DNA of 64,000 nt from Desulfobacteraceae bacterium (GTDB lineage Bacteria; Desulfobacterota; Desulfobacteria; Desulfobacterales; Desulfosalsimonadaceae). The position numbers and the translations under genes were made by a program. Where the stretch lies: positions 62,001 to 126,000 of the forward strand of contig JAABSH010000004.1 of NCBI GenBank assembly GCA_011390465.1, written 5' to 3'. Numbering within the stretch: the first letter of the stretch is position 1; the number at the start of each line of letters is the position of its first letter. Shown here in pieces: positions 44,532-53,109 of the stretch. The notes under the pieces were generated by a model, which was given only the letters and a program-made list of their open reading frames with translations, made no database searches and was not told the DNA's origin.

Positions 44532-47500
44532 TTATGGCGATTCAAAAGAAAGGGTTGTGGTGTTATCGTCTGTTTTCGTGAAAACAATGCGCCGGGCCCC
44601 GGCCTTTTGCAGAAGATCTGAAACCTGTGCCAGCCCGGCAAGATAGGGTTCAAATTGATTGAGTCCCGGAACGGACGCAATATTGAGCCGCCGGATTTGG
44701 GGCAGGGGGATGTCCATGCCCTTGATGCTCACCATGCCGCTGAAAGACAAAAATCCGTCCCGGATGTCGATGCGAATATTTTTGGGAGACCCGGTTTTCA
44801 GAAACTGGCGCTGGGCCATGATGGCTTCATTGCTTTCATAGGGGTCCAGAGCATAAAGCAGCCGCTCCAGGGCCCGGGCCCCGATCCGGGTGAAATTCAG
44901 GGTAATGCGGGCATTTTCCAGCAGGGGCCGGAGCTCGTGAGTGATGGGGAAATCCGCGTACAGGGCTCCGCTGATGTCTGCGCTGGCGCGGTCTTGCCCC
45001 GCAAACGCCCGGGGAAAGACCTGGGAGAAATTGATGCCGGAAAAGGTAAGAGCGGTGTTTGCGCCAACCATCTGCTCGCTGCGGGTCAGGGCAATGGATC
45101 CGTTGATGGTGCCCCCCAGAAGATCCAGTTGAAAATAATCCATCCGGGGCAGGCCGTCTGCCAGCCGCAGCAAAAGCATGGACGGGCCCATGGTCAGGGG
45201 AAACGGGGCTGCCATAATGTCTGCCGTGTCAAAGGAAAGGGCCGGGGCCGGGTTCATGCGCTCGTGAAGATACCGGATATGCTGCAGGATATCGCCAGAC
45301 CGAACTTCACCGGTCCGGGCCGAAGAAATTGAAAGAATGTCCTGGGAAAGCCCGGGTGTTTCAAAAACCTGGCCCGGCCGGGCAGACGTGCCGATCAGAT
45401 AGGTTTTTGAAAGATCCATATTTGTAAAAAGGGTTTCGATCGTCGCGGTATCCGGCAGGGTGATGTTCATGTTTTTGGTGGTGATCGCCACGCTGCCGCT
45501 CACAGCTTGCTCCGGCTGATTTTGAAAGGAAATATCACATCCCGCAAAGCCGCTTACATCAATGGCTTCCAGCCCTGGAAGGCCTGCCTGTTTCAGCAGG
45601 TTGCATTCCGGCACTGTGATGGTCGCGGATACATCTGCCCCAAGCATCCTCAGCCAATCTGTTACTGGCGGCAGGGGCGATGCAGAGATGAGAGTGTTCA
45701 GGTGATCCAGGGTTGCGGTGATGGATTCCTGAACCCCGGCCGGCTCCATGGCAAAAGACTGGGAAAGGGAAAGTGTGGAAGCATCCCGGTGGGACGCGGA
45801 AATGGAAAAATCGGCAGTTAAAGGGGTAGCGGCAGCCAATCCGGGAATGCCGGTTATGGCGTTTGCGTGAATACCAGAGGCCAGTTCGCCGATGCCGGTA
45901 TTGCCGTCAAGGCGATACTGAAGCAGGGGCGCTCCCTCCAGTCCCGCAAGGGTGACTGGCGGGGCATCCGCCGTGGGAATTTTAAATTCTGAATTGTTCA
46001 GCAAAAGTTCAAGATTGAGAGCATTGACAAATCCCAGGTTGCCGGCGATTTTTTTGTGTGTGAGGGCTTCTATGGTGGTTTCATCCGGCCGCCGGCCTTT
46101 GGCGGAAAGGGCAAGGGCCAGATCACCGGTTCCGGAAATGCCGGCCCTAAGATTGCGGGGCAGAGTTTCAAACAGGGCCCCAAGATCAGCGGACACAGCC
46201 AAGTCTGCGTCAAAGGAGACGTTTCCCGTATCTTTTGCGGTGGCAATAAGCGAGATGTCCACTATCGAGATGTCCACTGCGTTTTCCGCCTGCACCCGGG
46301 CGATAAAATCTGAGATATCCACAGACAGGGGGGACAGTTGGTTCAAAATAAAATCCCCTGCTGCCAGATGAATGTCCACGCCGGTTTCCATCTCCCCCAT
46401 GCCCGGGGCCAGCAGGGTGATGCGGCCGGCCCCGGCATCCAGATGATCCAGGGCCGCCTGGATGCCGCCCCCGGGGGAAAGAACGGCGGAGAGGTTGAGG
46501 GACTGGGAAATGGTTTTTATGCGTGCCAGTTCCGGCAAGGTGACAGCGTCAATTTTAAGTTTATCAGACAGGGAAAGATCGCCGGCAATCCCGAAATCCG
46601 ATTTTTCAGATAACCTGAAGTTTTCAAGATTTGCGTTCAAAGAATCCAGCCGGATGCCTGAGAGCGTAATCGCGCTGGTGTCATGGCCGGATATCAGGTT
46701 ATCAACGGCAAGTCCCAGCACAAGCCCGGCACTCACCGGGAAAAGATCCTGAAGCCCAGTGGTGAGCTTATGCAGCGTGAGCTGGCCGCCTTCCACCCGG
46801 ACAAGGGGGGAGGCGTCTGCTGCATTTGTGAGCGTTACGGCCGGCAGCCGGATTGTCAGGTCCCTTACCTGCGCGTCAGCAGCCCCAGCAGGCAGGTATC
46901 CGTCAAATTTCAAAAGGCTTGCGGAAATCAACGCCTTATCATCAGAATGACGGGGCAGGGCAAGGGTATCCGGCACAAAAGCGCCGGCAAAATTAACGAT
47001 TTCATCCACATCCAGATGCAGGGGGGAAATGGCAAAATTGATTTTTCGGTTATCCTGCATCAGATGTTCCACCTGGCCGGTTGCCTGGAGGGTGCTGTTT
47101 TCGAGCAGATCAAGGGTTAGGTTTTCTATCGCCAGCGTTTCTTCCGGCAGGTTGGCTGTTCCCTTGAGAAGAATGCCGAAGTTGCCCGGGCCAAGGGATT
47201 TTTCGCCAACAAGCGGCCCGGAAAGGGCCAGGCCGGCCGCAGACAAAGTGGCATCAAACGCCAGGGGCTGGTCCGGATCGGTGGTGGCTTGCGCCTGAAA
47301 ATCAATGTTGCCGTCAATGTCGTCCGGAGAAAGGTTTTTTGGCAGAAAAGGCGCAGCTGCTGCCATGACGGTTTCAAGCTGGAGCTGAATAGTGCCTTTT
47401 GCAAGAGATGCGGCCATGTCCGCGGTGAGCTCGGCTGCAATTCCGGGCAGATCCGCAAAAAGACGGCCGGCCATGCGGTCCAGGGTTAAAATGCCGTTTT

Positions 47501-48275
47501 CGTCAAAAATCTGCTGAAGCGCAAGGGACAGGGTGGACCGGGGAAGCCGGGTCTGGCTGCCGTTGACATTAAGATTCACGTTAAGCCCCAGATCAAGGTG
47601 GAGCGGTGCTGTCTTTAACGACGGCGCGTCAAGAAAGAGCACAAGGTTTTCAATCTCATAGCGCTCATTTTTGGCCTGATCTTCATACACCACATGGATG
47701 TTGTCAAACCGGATGGATGTGGTGATATCCCGAATCACGGCCGGCAGAGAAGGCGGTGACGTTTTTTTCGGCGGCGTCTCAGGGGCAGGAGATTTTTGTT
47801 CTGATGATTTTTGAGTCGTCCCTTTTTTAGTCGTCTGAGAGCCGGCAGCACCCAGGGTTTCAACATTTAAAACACCGTCCGGATTTTTAACAATATGAAC
47901 ATCCAGACCGGAAACCTGAAGCTCAAGCTGTATTTTTTGATTTACCAGGCTTTTGATATCCGGTTTCAGGATAAACGCATCAAGGGCTGCTATGGGCTGG
48001 CGTGAAAATGCCGGCTCGTCCGGAACGGAAAGATGGGTAATTTGGATGCCCCGGGACCAGGACCACTCAAGATTCCCAAGGGCCACTTCCCGGCCAATAG
48101 CATTGGATGCGGTTTTTTGGACAGCCCTGTTGCACCAGTCCGTGGACACAATTGTCGGCAGAAACGCCAGAACCAGCCCAACCACCAGCACCAGCCCGAG
48201 AATGAAATAAAGGCTGTATTTCAGTAATCGCAGCAGGCTTTGAAAGAAATGGCGTTTTTTGTATGATTTCGGCAT
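44532..48275 (-). CDS. AsmA/YdbH-like intermembrane transport protein
   Basis: A 1247-residue protein anchored by one N-terminal helix (about 14-38, LLKYSLYFILGLVLVVGLVLAF) with the rest in the periplasm as extended beta-repeat. The first about 150 residues have the AsmA-type start (VALGNLEWSWSRGIQITHLSV, then a low-complexity Ser/Thr/Pro/Lys linker at about 145-175). The body is the repetitive beta-groove pattern (SLALQQIF, LDLLENSTLQATGQV, AIENLTLDL) and the C-terminus (LSFSGMVSIKGMDIPLPQIRRLNIASVPG, DLLQKAGARRIVFTKTDDNTTTLSF) resembles the YdbH end. AsmA-like proteins form lipid-conducting bridges between membranes. It is the first gene of the five-gene operon running to 33609. Confidence 0.8.
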   Translation of the reverse strand: MPKSYKKRHFFQSLLRLLKYSLYFILGLVLVVGLVLAFLPTIVSTDWCNRAVQKTASNAIGREVALGNLEWSWSRGIQITHLSVPDEPAFSRQPIAALDAFILKPDIKSLVNQKIQLELQVSGLDVHIVKNPDGVLNVETLGAAGSQTTKKGTTQKSSEQKSPAPETPPKKTSPPSLPAVIRDITTSIRFDNIHVVYEDQAKNERYEIENLVLFLDAPSLKTAPLHLDLGLNVNLNVNGSQTRLPRSTLSLALQQIFDENGILTLDRMAGRLFADLPGIAAELTADMAASLAKGTIQLQLETVMAAAAPFLPKNLSPDDIDGNIDFQAQATTDPDQPLAFDATLSAAGLALSGPLVGEKSLGPGNFGILLKGTANLPEETLAIENLTLDLLENSTLQATGQVEHLMQDNRKINFAISPLHLDVDEIVNFAGAFVPDTLALPRHSDDKALISASLLKFDGYLPAGAADAQVRDLTIRLPAVTLTNAADASPLVRVEGGQLTLHKLTTGLQDLFPVSAGLVLGLAVDNLISGHDTSAITLSGIRLDSLNANLENFRLSEKSDFGIAGDLSLSDKLKIDAVTLPELARIKTISQSLNLSAVLSPGGGIQAALDHLDAGAGRITLLAPGMGEMETGVDIHLAAGDFILNQLSPLSVDISDFIARVQAENAVDISIVDISLIATAKDTGNVSFDADLAVSADLGALFETLPRNLRAGISGTGDLALALSAKGRRPDETTIEALTHKKIAGNLGFVNALNLELLLNNSEFKIPTADAPPVTLAGLEGAPLLQYRLDGNTGIGELASGIHANAITGIPGLAAATPLTADFSISASHRDASTLSLSQSFAMEPAGVQESITATLDHLNTLISASPLPPVTDWLRMLGADVSATITVPECNLLKQAGLPGLEAIDVSGFAGCDISFQNQPEQAVSGSVAITTKNMNITLPDTATIETLFTNMDLSKTYLIGTSARPGQVFETPGLSQDILSISSARTGEVRSGDILQHIRYLHERMNPAPALSFDTADIMAAPFPLTMGPSMLLLRLADGLPRMDYFQLDLLGGTINGSIALTRSEQMVGANTALTFSGINFSQVFPRAFAGQDRASADISGALYADFPITHELRPLLENARITLNFTRIGARALERLLYALDPYESNEAIMAQRQFLKTGSPKNIRIDIRDGFLSFSGMVSIKGMDIPLPQIRRLNIASVPGLNQFEPYLAGLAQVSDLLQKAGARRIVFTKTDDNTTTLSFESP

Positions 48276-48302
48276 TTTTGAGTGTCTTTTGGGAATCAGA
48301 AG

Positions 48303-48668
48303 TCAGGAGTCAGAAGTCAGAATCGCGCGGATGTACCCCTCAAGTAGCTTACTGACTTCTGCAATTATCCGCAAGGGCTCAGAAACGTCGCCATATTCAA
48401 GATCATTGGCAAGTATCAGATAATACCGGCATTCCTCAAGAGACCCCTGGGCAATGTTGAGAAACCGAATTTTATCTTTTGGCCCCCGCTTCCTGAATCC
48501 TTCGGCTATATTGGCTGCAATGGATACCGATGCCCGACGGAATTGAGAAGACAGGCCATAAATTTCAGATCTGGGAAACGACTGCGTCAACCGATAAACC
48601 ACAAGCACAAATTGATGGGCTTTTTGCCAAACGATCAGATCCTCAAACCGCTTTGCCGGCTCCCTCAT
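48303..48668 (-). CDS. Four-helix-bundle protein (S23/bAvd-like)
   Basis: A 121-residue protein of the four-helix-bundle family named from genes found in 23S rRNA intervening sequences and related to bAvd of diversity-generating retroelements. Signatures: FEDLIVWQKAHQFVLVVYRLT, LSSQFRRASVSIAANIAEGF, and FLNIAQGSLEECRYYLILAND. No reverse transcriptase or variable repeat is nearby. The C-terminal residues LTSDS are encoded by the TCTGACT-type repeat that flanks the gene, and a longer heptamer array (48665-48738) precedes it. Function of stand-alone members is unknown. Confidence 0.88.
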   Translation of the reverse strand: MREPAKRFEDLIVWQKAHQFVLVVYRLTQSFPRSEIYGLSSQFRRASVSIAANIAEGFRKRGPKDKIRFLNIAQGSLEECRYYLILANDLEYGDVSEPLRIIAEVSKLLEGYIRAILTSDS

Positions 48669-48738
48669 TCTGACTCCTATATTCTGTCTCCTGTCTTCTG
48701 TCTTCTGACTTCTGTCTTCTGACTTCTGTCTTCTATCT
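48665..48738. repeat. Heptamer simple-repeat array (TTCTGTC/TTCTGAC)
   Basis: About ten imperfect tandem copies of TTCTGTC or TTCTGAC fill the gap between the four-helix-bundle gene and the glpD stop codon. A short related array (AGTCAGAAGTCAG) lies on the other side at 48298-48323, so the gene is bracketed by the same heptamer vocabulary. Confidence 0.85.
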
Positions 48739-48739
48739 T

Positions 48740-50296
48740 CTATAAAACATACCCCTTTGCCAGTTCCTGATACGCCTCAACCTGCCCACTTACCCAGGCC
48801 GCATCTTTTTTCAGCTCCACCGCCATCATCTCCGCCACCCGGGGCGCCATTTCCATGCTGGCCCGGGCATCCAGAAGCAAAGCCCGGGTGCGTCTTGACA
48901 GAAAATCCTCAACTGTCCGGGCCATTTCCCGGCGCACCGCCCAGACCACTTCACCGGCCAGGGTGGTGAAGTTTTGATGCAGGGGTTTTTTCAGCTCGGG
49001 CTGGTCATAGATCATATCATTGATGACCGGGGCATCCGCGCCGTAAATGGCCAGGTCCCCGAATTTTTCCGAATGATTGTGGTATCCGTGAATCTGCAAA
49101 TCTGCCGTGACGGAGGACTTTTCATCCAGCCGTGCCACCATGGCGGCCTGGTCAATGGTGTCTTCGGCCATGCGTCGGCAGGTGGTCCATTTTCCGCCGG
49201 TAATGGTGACCAGGCCGGACCGGGAAATATAGATGGTGTGGTCCCGGGAGATGGCCGCGGTGTTGCCATCTTCGCCCTGACTCACCAGGGGCCGGAGACC
49301 GGCAAACATGCTCAGGACATCGGATGCCACTGGATCTTTGGTGAGATACTTGGCCGCGTGGGACAGCAGGAATTCAATTTCTTCAGCCAGGGGCCGGGGT
49401 TCAAGGGACGCTTCTTTGACCGGCGTATCTGTGGTGCCCACAACAACTTTGTCATGCCAGGGCGTGGCAAACAGCACCCGGCCGTCCGCGGTATGGGGCA
49501 CCATAATGGCACTGTCGCCCGGCAGAAATGATTTGTCCAGCACCAGGTGAATGCCCTGGCTCAGGGTGAGCATGTTTTTGGCGTTCGCATCATCCATGTG
49601 AATGATGTCATCCGTAAACACGCCGGTGGCATTGATCACGCCTTTGGCCCGGAGCTCAAATTCCTGTCCGGTTTCAACATCTTTTGCAAGAACACCGGCC
49701 ACAAATTCTTTATCCTTGATCAGGCCGGTGACCTTGACATAATTGAGCACGGTTGCGGACTGATTCACCGCGGTCTGGGCCATGTTAATGGCCAGACGTG
49801 AATCGTCAAACTGGCCGTCGTAATAGATCACCCCGCCGCGAAGGCCTTTTGGCTCCACCGTGGGAAGGTATTCCAGGGTTTTTTCCTTGGACAGAAATTT
49901 GGAGTGCCCGAACCCGTGCCGGCCGGACAGCAGATCGTACACTTTCATGCCGATGCCGTAAAACGGGCCTTCCCACCAGTCATAGTTGGGCACCACAAAC
50001 CGGAGGTTGTGAACCAGGTGGGGCGCGTTTTTCCGCAAAAGTCCCCGCTCTTTCAGGGCTTCAAGCACCAGGGACACATTGCCCTGCTGCAGGTACCGCA
50101 CCCCGCCGTGAACCAGTTTGGTGCTGCGGCTGGAGGTGCCTTTTGAAAAATCATCCTGCTCCAGCAGCAGGGTGCGGTACCCGCGGGAGGCGGATTCAAT
50201 GGCCCCTGCAAGACCAGTGGCCCCGCCGCCGATGATGATCAGATCCCATGGGGTATCCGTATTTTTAAGTCGTGACAGCATCTCTTCCCGGTTCAT
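48740..50296 (-). CDS. glpD: Glycerol-3-phosphate dehydrogenase, FAD-dependent
   Basis: A 518-residue membrane-associated flavoprotein that oxidises sn-glycerol 3-phosphate to dihydroxyacetone phosphate and passes electrons to quinone. The FAD motif IIIGGGATGLAGAIESASRGY is near residues 20-40, followed by GTSSRSTKLVHGGVRYLQQGN (typical GlpD), and ITGGKWTTCRRMAEDTID towards the C-terminal domain. Length matches GlpD (about 500-560). ATG 50296 is preceded by AAGGAGGAAACA. No glycerol kinase or transporter is adjacent. The stop codon lies at the edge of the heptamer repeat array. Confidence 0.95.
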   Translation of the reverse strand: MNREEMLSRLKNTDTPWDLIIIGGGATGLAGAIESASRGYRTLLLEQDDFSKGTSSRSTKLVHGGVRYLQQGNVSLVLEALKERGLLRKNAPHLVHNLRFVVPNYDWWEGPFYGIGMKVYDLLSGRHGFGHSKFLSKEKTLEYLPTVEPKGLRGGVIYYDGQFDDSRLAINMAQTAVNQSATVLNYVKVTGLIKDKEFVAGVLAKDVETGQEFELRAKGVINATGVFTDDIIHMDDANAKNMLTLSQGIHLVLDKSFLPGDSAIMVPHTADGRVLFATPWHDKVVVGTTDTPVKEASLEPRPLAEEIEFLLSHAAKYLTKDPVASDVLSMFAGLRPLVSQGEDGNTAAISRDHTIYISRSGLVTITGGKWTTCRRMAEDTIDQAAMVARLDEKSSVTADLQIHGYHNHSEKFGDLAIYGADAPVINDMIYDQPELKKPLHQNFTTLAGEVVWAVRREMARTVEDFLSRRTRALLLDARASMEMAPRVAEMMAVELKKDAAWVSGQVEAYQELAKGYVL

Positions 50297-50435
50297 TGTT
50301 TCCTCCTTGAAATTGTTCTTGCAGATCGATTCTGATGCTCAGAATGGGCGTGTTTTGTTGGATACCTTCTATATACCATCATAAATTAAAAAATAAAATA
50401 TCTGGTTATCCATTTCCCCCAGGTTGTTACCCTTT

Positions 50436-50692
50436 GTGAATACGCTTCGGGATTATCTCAAGACCTTGAAATTGTCGAAGATGGTCGAAGTGCCGGATCA
50501 GGAGTTGTGGCCCGGGCGGAAAAGGGCAAACGGCCCACGGCCGGGGTGCTGGAGCGGCTCTTCAGCCTTGAGGCGGCGGGCTTGATGGAACGTCGGATCA
50601 AACGCCGTATTCGTGACTCGATATTGCCGGAACGAAAACTTCTCGTGCGCCAAAGAATGGTGGAAAAAAGAAGTGGATGGAGCCCCGCATAA
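50436..50692 (+). pseudogene. IS21-type IstB ATPase remnant, frameshifted
   Basis: Two frames carry pieces of an IstB-like transposition helper. From GTG 50436 one frame reads NTLRDYLKTLKLSKMVE, the usual IstB start; the next frame carries LFSLEAAGLMERRIKRRIRDSILPERKLL, the following helical part with its RRIKRRI signature. A frameshift lies between. The ATPase core and the IstA gene are absent. The sequence after KLL no longer resembles IstB. Confidence 0.55.
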
Positions 50693-50699
50693 TAAATAA

Positions 50700-50960
50700 T
50701 TATTCCAATTTATCCCAATTGGGAACGCGTCGTTTTTTTACTTTTGACATGACATCGTCAAAGCCAGACAATATTTCCTTTTTCGAATACCCCTTCAAAA
50801 AATTTGACATATATTGGCCTGCTTCAATGTTTCCAATTTCTTTGGTGAACATGTACATTGCCAGTTGATTGATTGAAACACCTTGTTCTTCTGCCACTTG
50901 TGCAATTTTATGTTTAAGGTCCGAAGGAACCCTTATGGTTAAAATATTCGCTTTAGACAT
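50700..50960 (-). CDS. Ribbon-helix-helix antitoxin-like protein
   Basis: An 86-residue protein with an N-terminal RHH (CopG/HicB-like) DNA-binding module: ILTIRVPSDLKHKIAQVAEEQGVSINQLAMYMFTKE, where the first strand and two helices are clear. The basic C-terminal tail (MSKVKKRRVPNWDKL) is the likely toxin-binding part. ATG 50960 overlaps the end of the PIN gene by eight bases and has GGAG upstream; an in-frame upstream ATG (50984) lies well inside the PIN gene. It presumably neutralises the PIN nuclease and represses the shared promoter, where a 15-bp palindrome lies at 51408-51422. Confidence 0.82.
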   Translation of the reverse strand: MSKANILTIRVPSDLKHKIAQVAEEQGVSINQLAMYMFTKEIGNIEAGQYMSNFLKGYSKKEILSGFDDVMSKVKKRRVPNWDKLE

Positions 50961-51387
50961 CTTTACTTCTCCATATTTTTGCAAACTCGCTTGGAGTTTT
51001 AATTTTCAGCTGATCAAATTTTAGCTCGGTGTTTTTGAAATCTTTTGTATTGCTTGTTACAAGATAATCGCTTTGACTGGTGACCGCTAATTCTATGACC
51101 ATATTATTTTTTTCATCTTTGAGATTTGGCCGAAATAAAAAATAGGTTTTATATGGCTTTCCAACATAGGCAATGAATCGTAGAAATTTATCAATATCCT
51201 CAGCATCCAATCCAAAATCTTCAAGAGCCTTTTTCCGTTTGAGCACATCTTCATATTCCTCAAATAATGGAACTGAAAGTGCAATTTGGATCTTCCTTTC
51301 CCGGACTTGTTGAAGAATAAAAAATGACGCTCCGTTTGCACTTTTCAGGGCTTGATAAATTATATTTGTATCCAGTGTGACCAACAT
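50953..51387 (-). CDS. PIN-domain toxin ribonuclease
   Basis: A 144-residue PIN-fold protein of the putative-toxin PIN family (COG1569 type). Acidic catalytic residues are in place: D6 in LDTNIIYQAL, Glu residues in LFEEYEDVLKRK, and Asp/Glu in NLKDEKNNMVIELAVTSQSDYLVTSNTKDF. Members are Mg-dependent RNases, often cutting tRNA or mRNA. It forms a pair with the overlapping RHH gene downstream. The order toxin first, antitoxin second, is the reverse of most type II pairs. Confidence 0.87.
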   Translation of the reverse strand: MLVTLDTNIIYQALKSANGASFFILQQVRERKIQIALSVPLFEEYEDVLKRKKALEDFGLDAEDIDKFLRFIAYVGKPYKTYFLFRPNLKDEKNNMVIELAVTSQSDYLVTSNTKDFKNTELKFDQLKIKTPSEFAKIWRSKDV

Positions 51388-51407
51388 AATTTAAGATAGT
51401 GTATGTG

Positions 51408-51422
51408 CTTGCAATATGCAAG
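51408..51422. promoter_or_regulatory. Palindromic operator candidate of the PIN/RHH pair
   Basis: CTTGCA-ATA-TGCAAG is a perfect inverted repeat 20 bases upstream of the PIN start (51387, minus strand). Its position in the presumed promoter and its symmetry suit a dimeric RHH repressor. Binding is inferred. Confidence 0.55.
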
Positions 51423-51534
51423 ATAATTCCACTCAGAGGATTGCAAAATCTTCAAAATTTTGCTGCCTCTCACGGTAAGCCCTTGCAAAGTGCCGTTACA
51501 GAGACTACCACGGATGCGAAGATCCTTCAGCCCC

Positions 51535-52764
51535 CTATGCGCCCACCTCTTTAACCAGCGCAATTGTTTTTAAATGTTTCCGGATCGCATCCCTGACAAA
51601 CGGCAGCTCATTTGCATATTCTCCGTGCTTCCAGATATCCATGAATCGTTCAACTGTTTCCCTGGCGGTTTCCAACACCCGTTTTTGCGGCAATTTGACT
51701 TTTGCGGCAAAATAGGACAGCCGGTCAAAAGACAACACCTTCATATCTCTTGATTTGGCGAATTTCAAGGCAGTGTCGGTATCGTTGATATACGGAAGGG
51801 TTGATACCATATCATAAGCCGGAGCAAGCGCTGCCAGTCTTTTATCCGGATACGTCAGGGACCAGTTTTTCAGATGCATGTCCGCGTTTCCGATGAGGAC
51901 GCTGAAAACAAGTCGTTTCACAAATTCATCAATATCATGGAGACCGCTTTCCGTCACAAGGACCCGGGCAATGTTATGATAATTTGCCCGGTCATATTTT
52001 TTTTCCGGATAAACACCGAACACCTGGGCAAAATCCTCGACATGAACAAGGGAACCATCATCGGTGCGGTCAAATCGGCGGATGACAAATGCATTGCCTG
52101 CCATTTGTCTCATTTCTTCCGGTAAACCGGAAATCTGTTGAAGCGGTATGAGCCTGATTTCCGGAACAGTGATGCCGACACCGGCAGCCAGCTTCATCAT
52201 GGTGAATTCATTTTCCGGGACCGCCGGAAAAGAGAGCGACGGTAATTTTACTATCCACGATCCCCCGCAGCCTTCCGCCGGGATCGTCATACCGCCGGAG
52301 GCTTCCATGACAGCTGAAAATTTCAATTGTACGCCTGCCAGGGAAAAACGGAGCACTTTTTCGGCAACCCCTTCGCTGTCTTTTCTTTCAACAGCGGGCA
52401 TTTCCATGGAAATATCCCGACCATCTGCCGGTGCAACATGGATGCCGCCGGGCAGGTCTTTTCCGAGTGCCCTGAGCAGAAAAAATTCACGGTTTTCATT
52501 GACCCCGGCTCTTTTAGCAAGAAACTGGCGCATGGGTCCTTCCGGGAGAAGATTGGAGAAAAAGGGGGGAAGACGGTTTTTGGTGGGGTTGATGTCCGTA
52601 ATCAGAGCCCCGGCTGTATTTTTAAACGATAGGCTTAGTGTCGGCCGGTTGCGGTCATGGATATATGCATCGGTAAATGCAAACAGGATCTGTTCACCCG
52701 GCAGCAGCACAAGGGCGCCGATGGGTCGTTGGTGGAGAAAAACCGTCAGAATGTGTTCAGTCAT
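51535..52764 (-). CDS. hipA: HipA-type serine/threonine kinase toxin
   Basis: A 409-residue HipA. The N-terminal subdomain (LTVFLHQRPIGALVLLPGEQILFAF, then PPFFSNLLPEGPMRQFLAKRAG) and the kinase core are complete. The catalytic residues are visible as D295 and N300 in GNADMHLKNWS and D318 in APAYDMVST, with the same spacing as E. coli D309, N314 and D332. HipA phosphorylates glutamyl-tRNA synthetase or related targets and stops growth. ATG 52764 overlaps the hipB stop by eight bases; an alternative ATG at 52776 would add four residues. Confidence 0.92.
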   Translation of the reverse strand: MTEHILTVFLHQRPIGALVLLPGEQILFAFTDAYIHDRNRPTLSLSFKNTAGALITDINPTKNRLPPFFSNLLPEGPMRQFLAKRAGVNENREFFLLRALGKDLPGGIHVAPADGRDISMEMPAVERKDSEGVAEKVLRFSLAGVQLKFSAVMEASGGMTIPAEGCGGSWIVKLPSLSFPAVPENEFTMMKLAAGVGITVPEIRLIPLQQISGLPEEMRQMAGNAFVIRRFDRTDDGSLVHVEDFAQVFGVYPEKKYDRANYHNIARVLVTESGLHDIDEFVKRLVFSVLIGNADMHLKNWSLTYPDKRLAALAPAYDMVSTLPYINDTDTALKFAKSRDMKVLSFDRLSYFAAKVKLPQKRVLETARETVERFMDIWKHGEYANELPFVRDAIRKHLKTIALVKEVGA

Positions 52765-53095
52765 TGTCTTTCTCATCCGGTTCTTCCTCATTTGGCTCCA
52801 GGTTGTCAAGATCATACATGGCAGTCTCCCCGGTTTCATGGGAAGGCCGTGTGATTTGTCTGACCAGGGTGCTGACCGCCGGCACGGCCTGCCGGGGAAT
52901 CAGCATCAACTCCAAATCAAGAAGCCTTGCCAGTTCCAGTAGACTGGAGGTCCGCGGGTCTATGCGTCCGTTTTCAATCTTTGACAAACGGCTTTGCGGC
53001 ATGCCGATGGCCCTTGCAAACGCGCGTTGACTCATCCCCTTGTTTTTCCGGGCCGCCTTTAGCTGATCCATCAGTTCTTTGATTGCATAAAGCAT
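52757..53095 (-). CDS. hipB: HipB-type XRE antitoxin
   Basis: A 112-residue XRE-family DNA-binding protein. The helix-turn-helix spans about residues 18-72 (GMSQRAFARAIGMPQSRLSKIENGRIDPRTSSLLELARLL). The C-terminal tail is long and acidic (LDNLEPNEEEPDEKDND), longer than E. coli HipB (88 residues). It should neutralise the overlapping hipA product and repress the promoter through the repeated TGAAATATCA sites at 53110-53151. Confidence 0.9.
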   Translation of the reverse strand: MLYAIKELMDQLKAARKNKGMSQRAFARAIGMPQSRLSKIENGRIDPRTSSLLELARLLDLELMLIPRQAVPAVSTLVRQITRPSHETGETAMYDLDNLEPNEEEPDEKDND

Positions 53096-53109
53096 AAATT
53101 GATACCTTT

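Noticed and set aside
48303-48668. Diversity-generating retroelement
   Set aside because: The four-helix-bundle protein is related to bAvd, but no reverse transcriptase, template repeat or variable repeat is nearby.
48298-48738. Heptamer arrays as a possible CRISPR
   Set aside because: Units of seven bases are contiguous without spacers; there are no cas genes.
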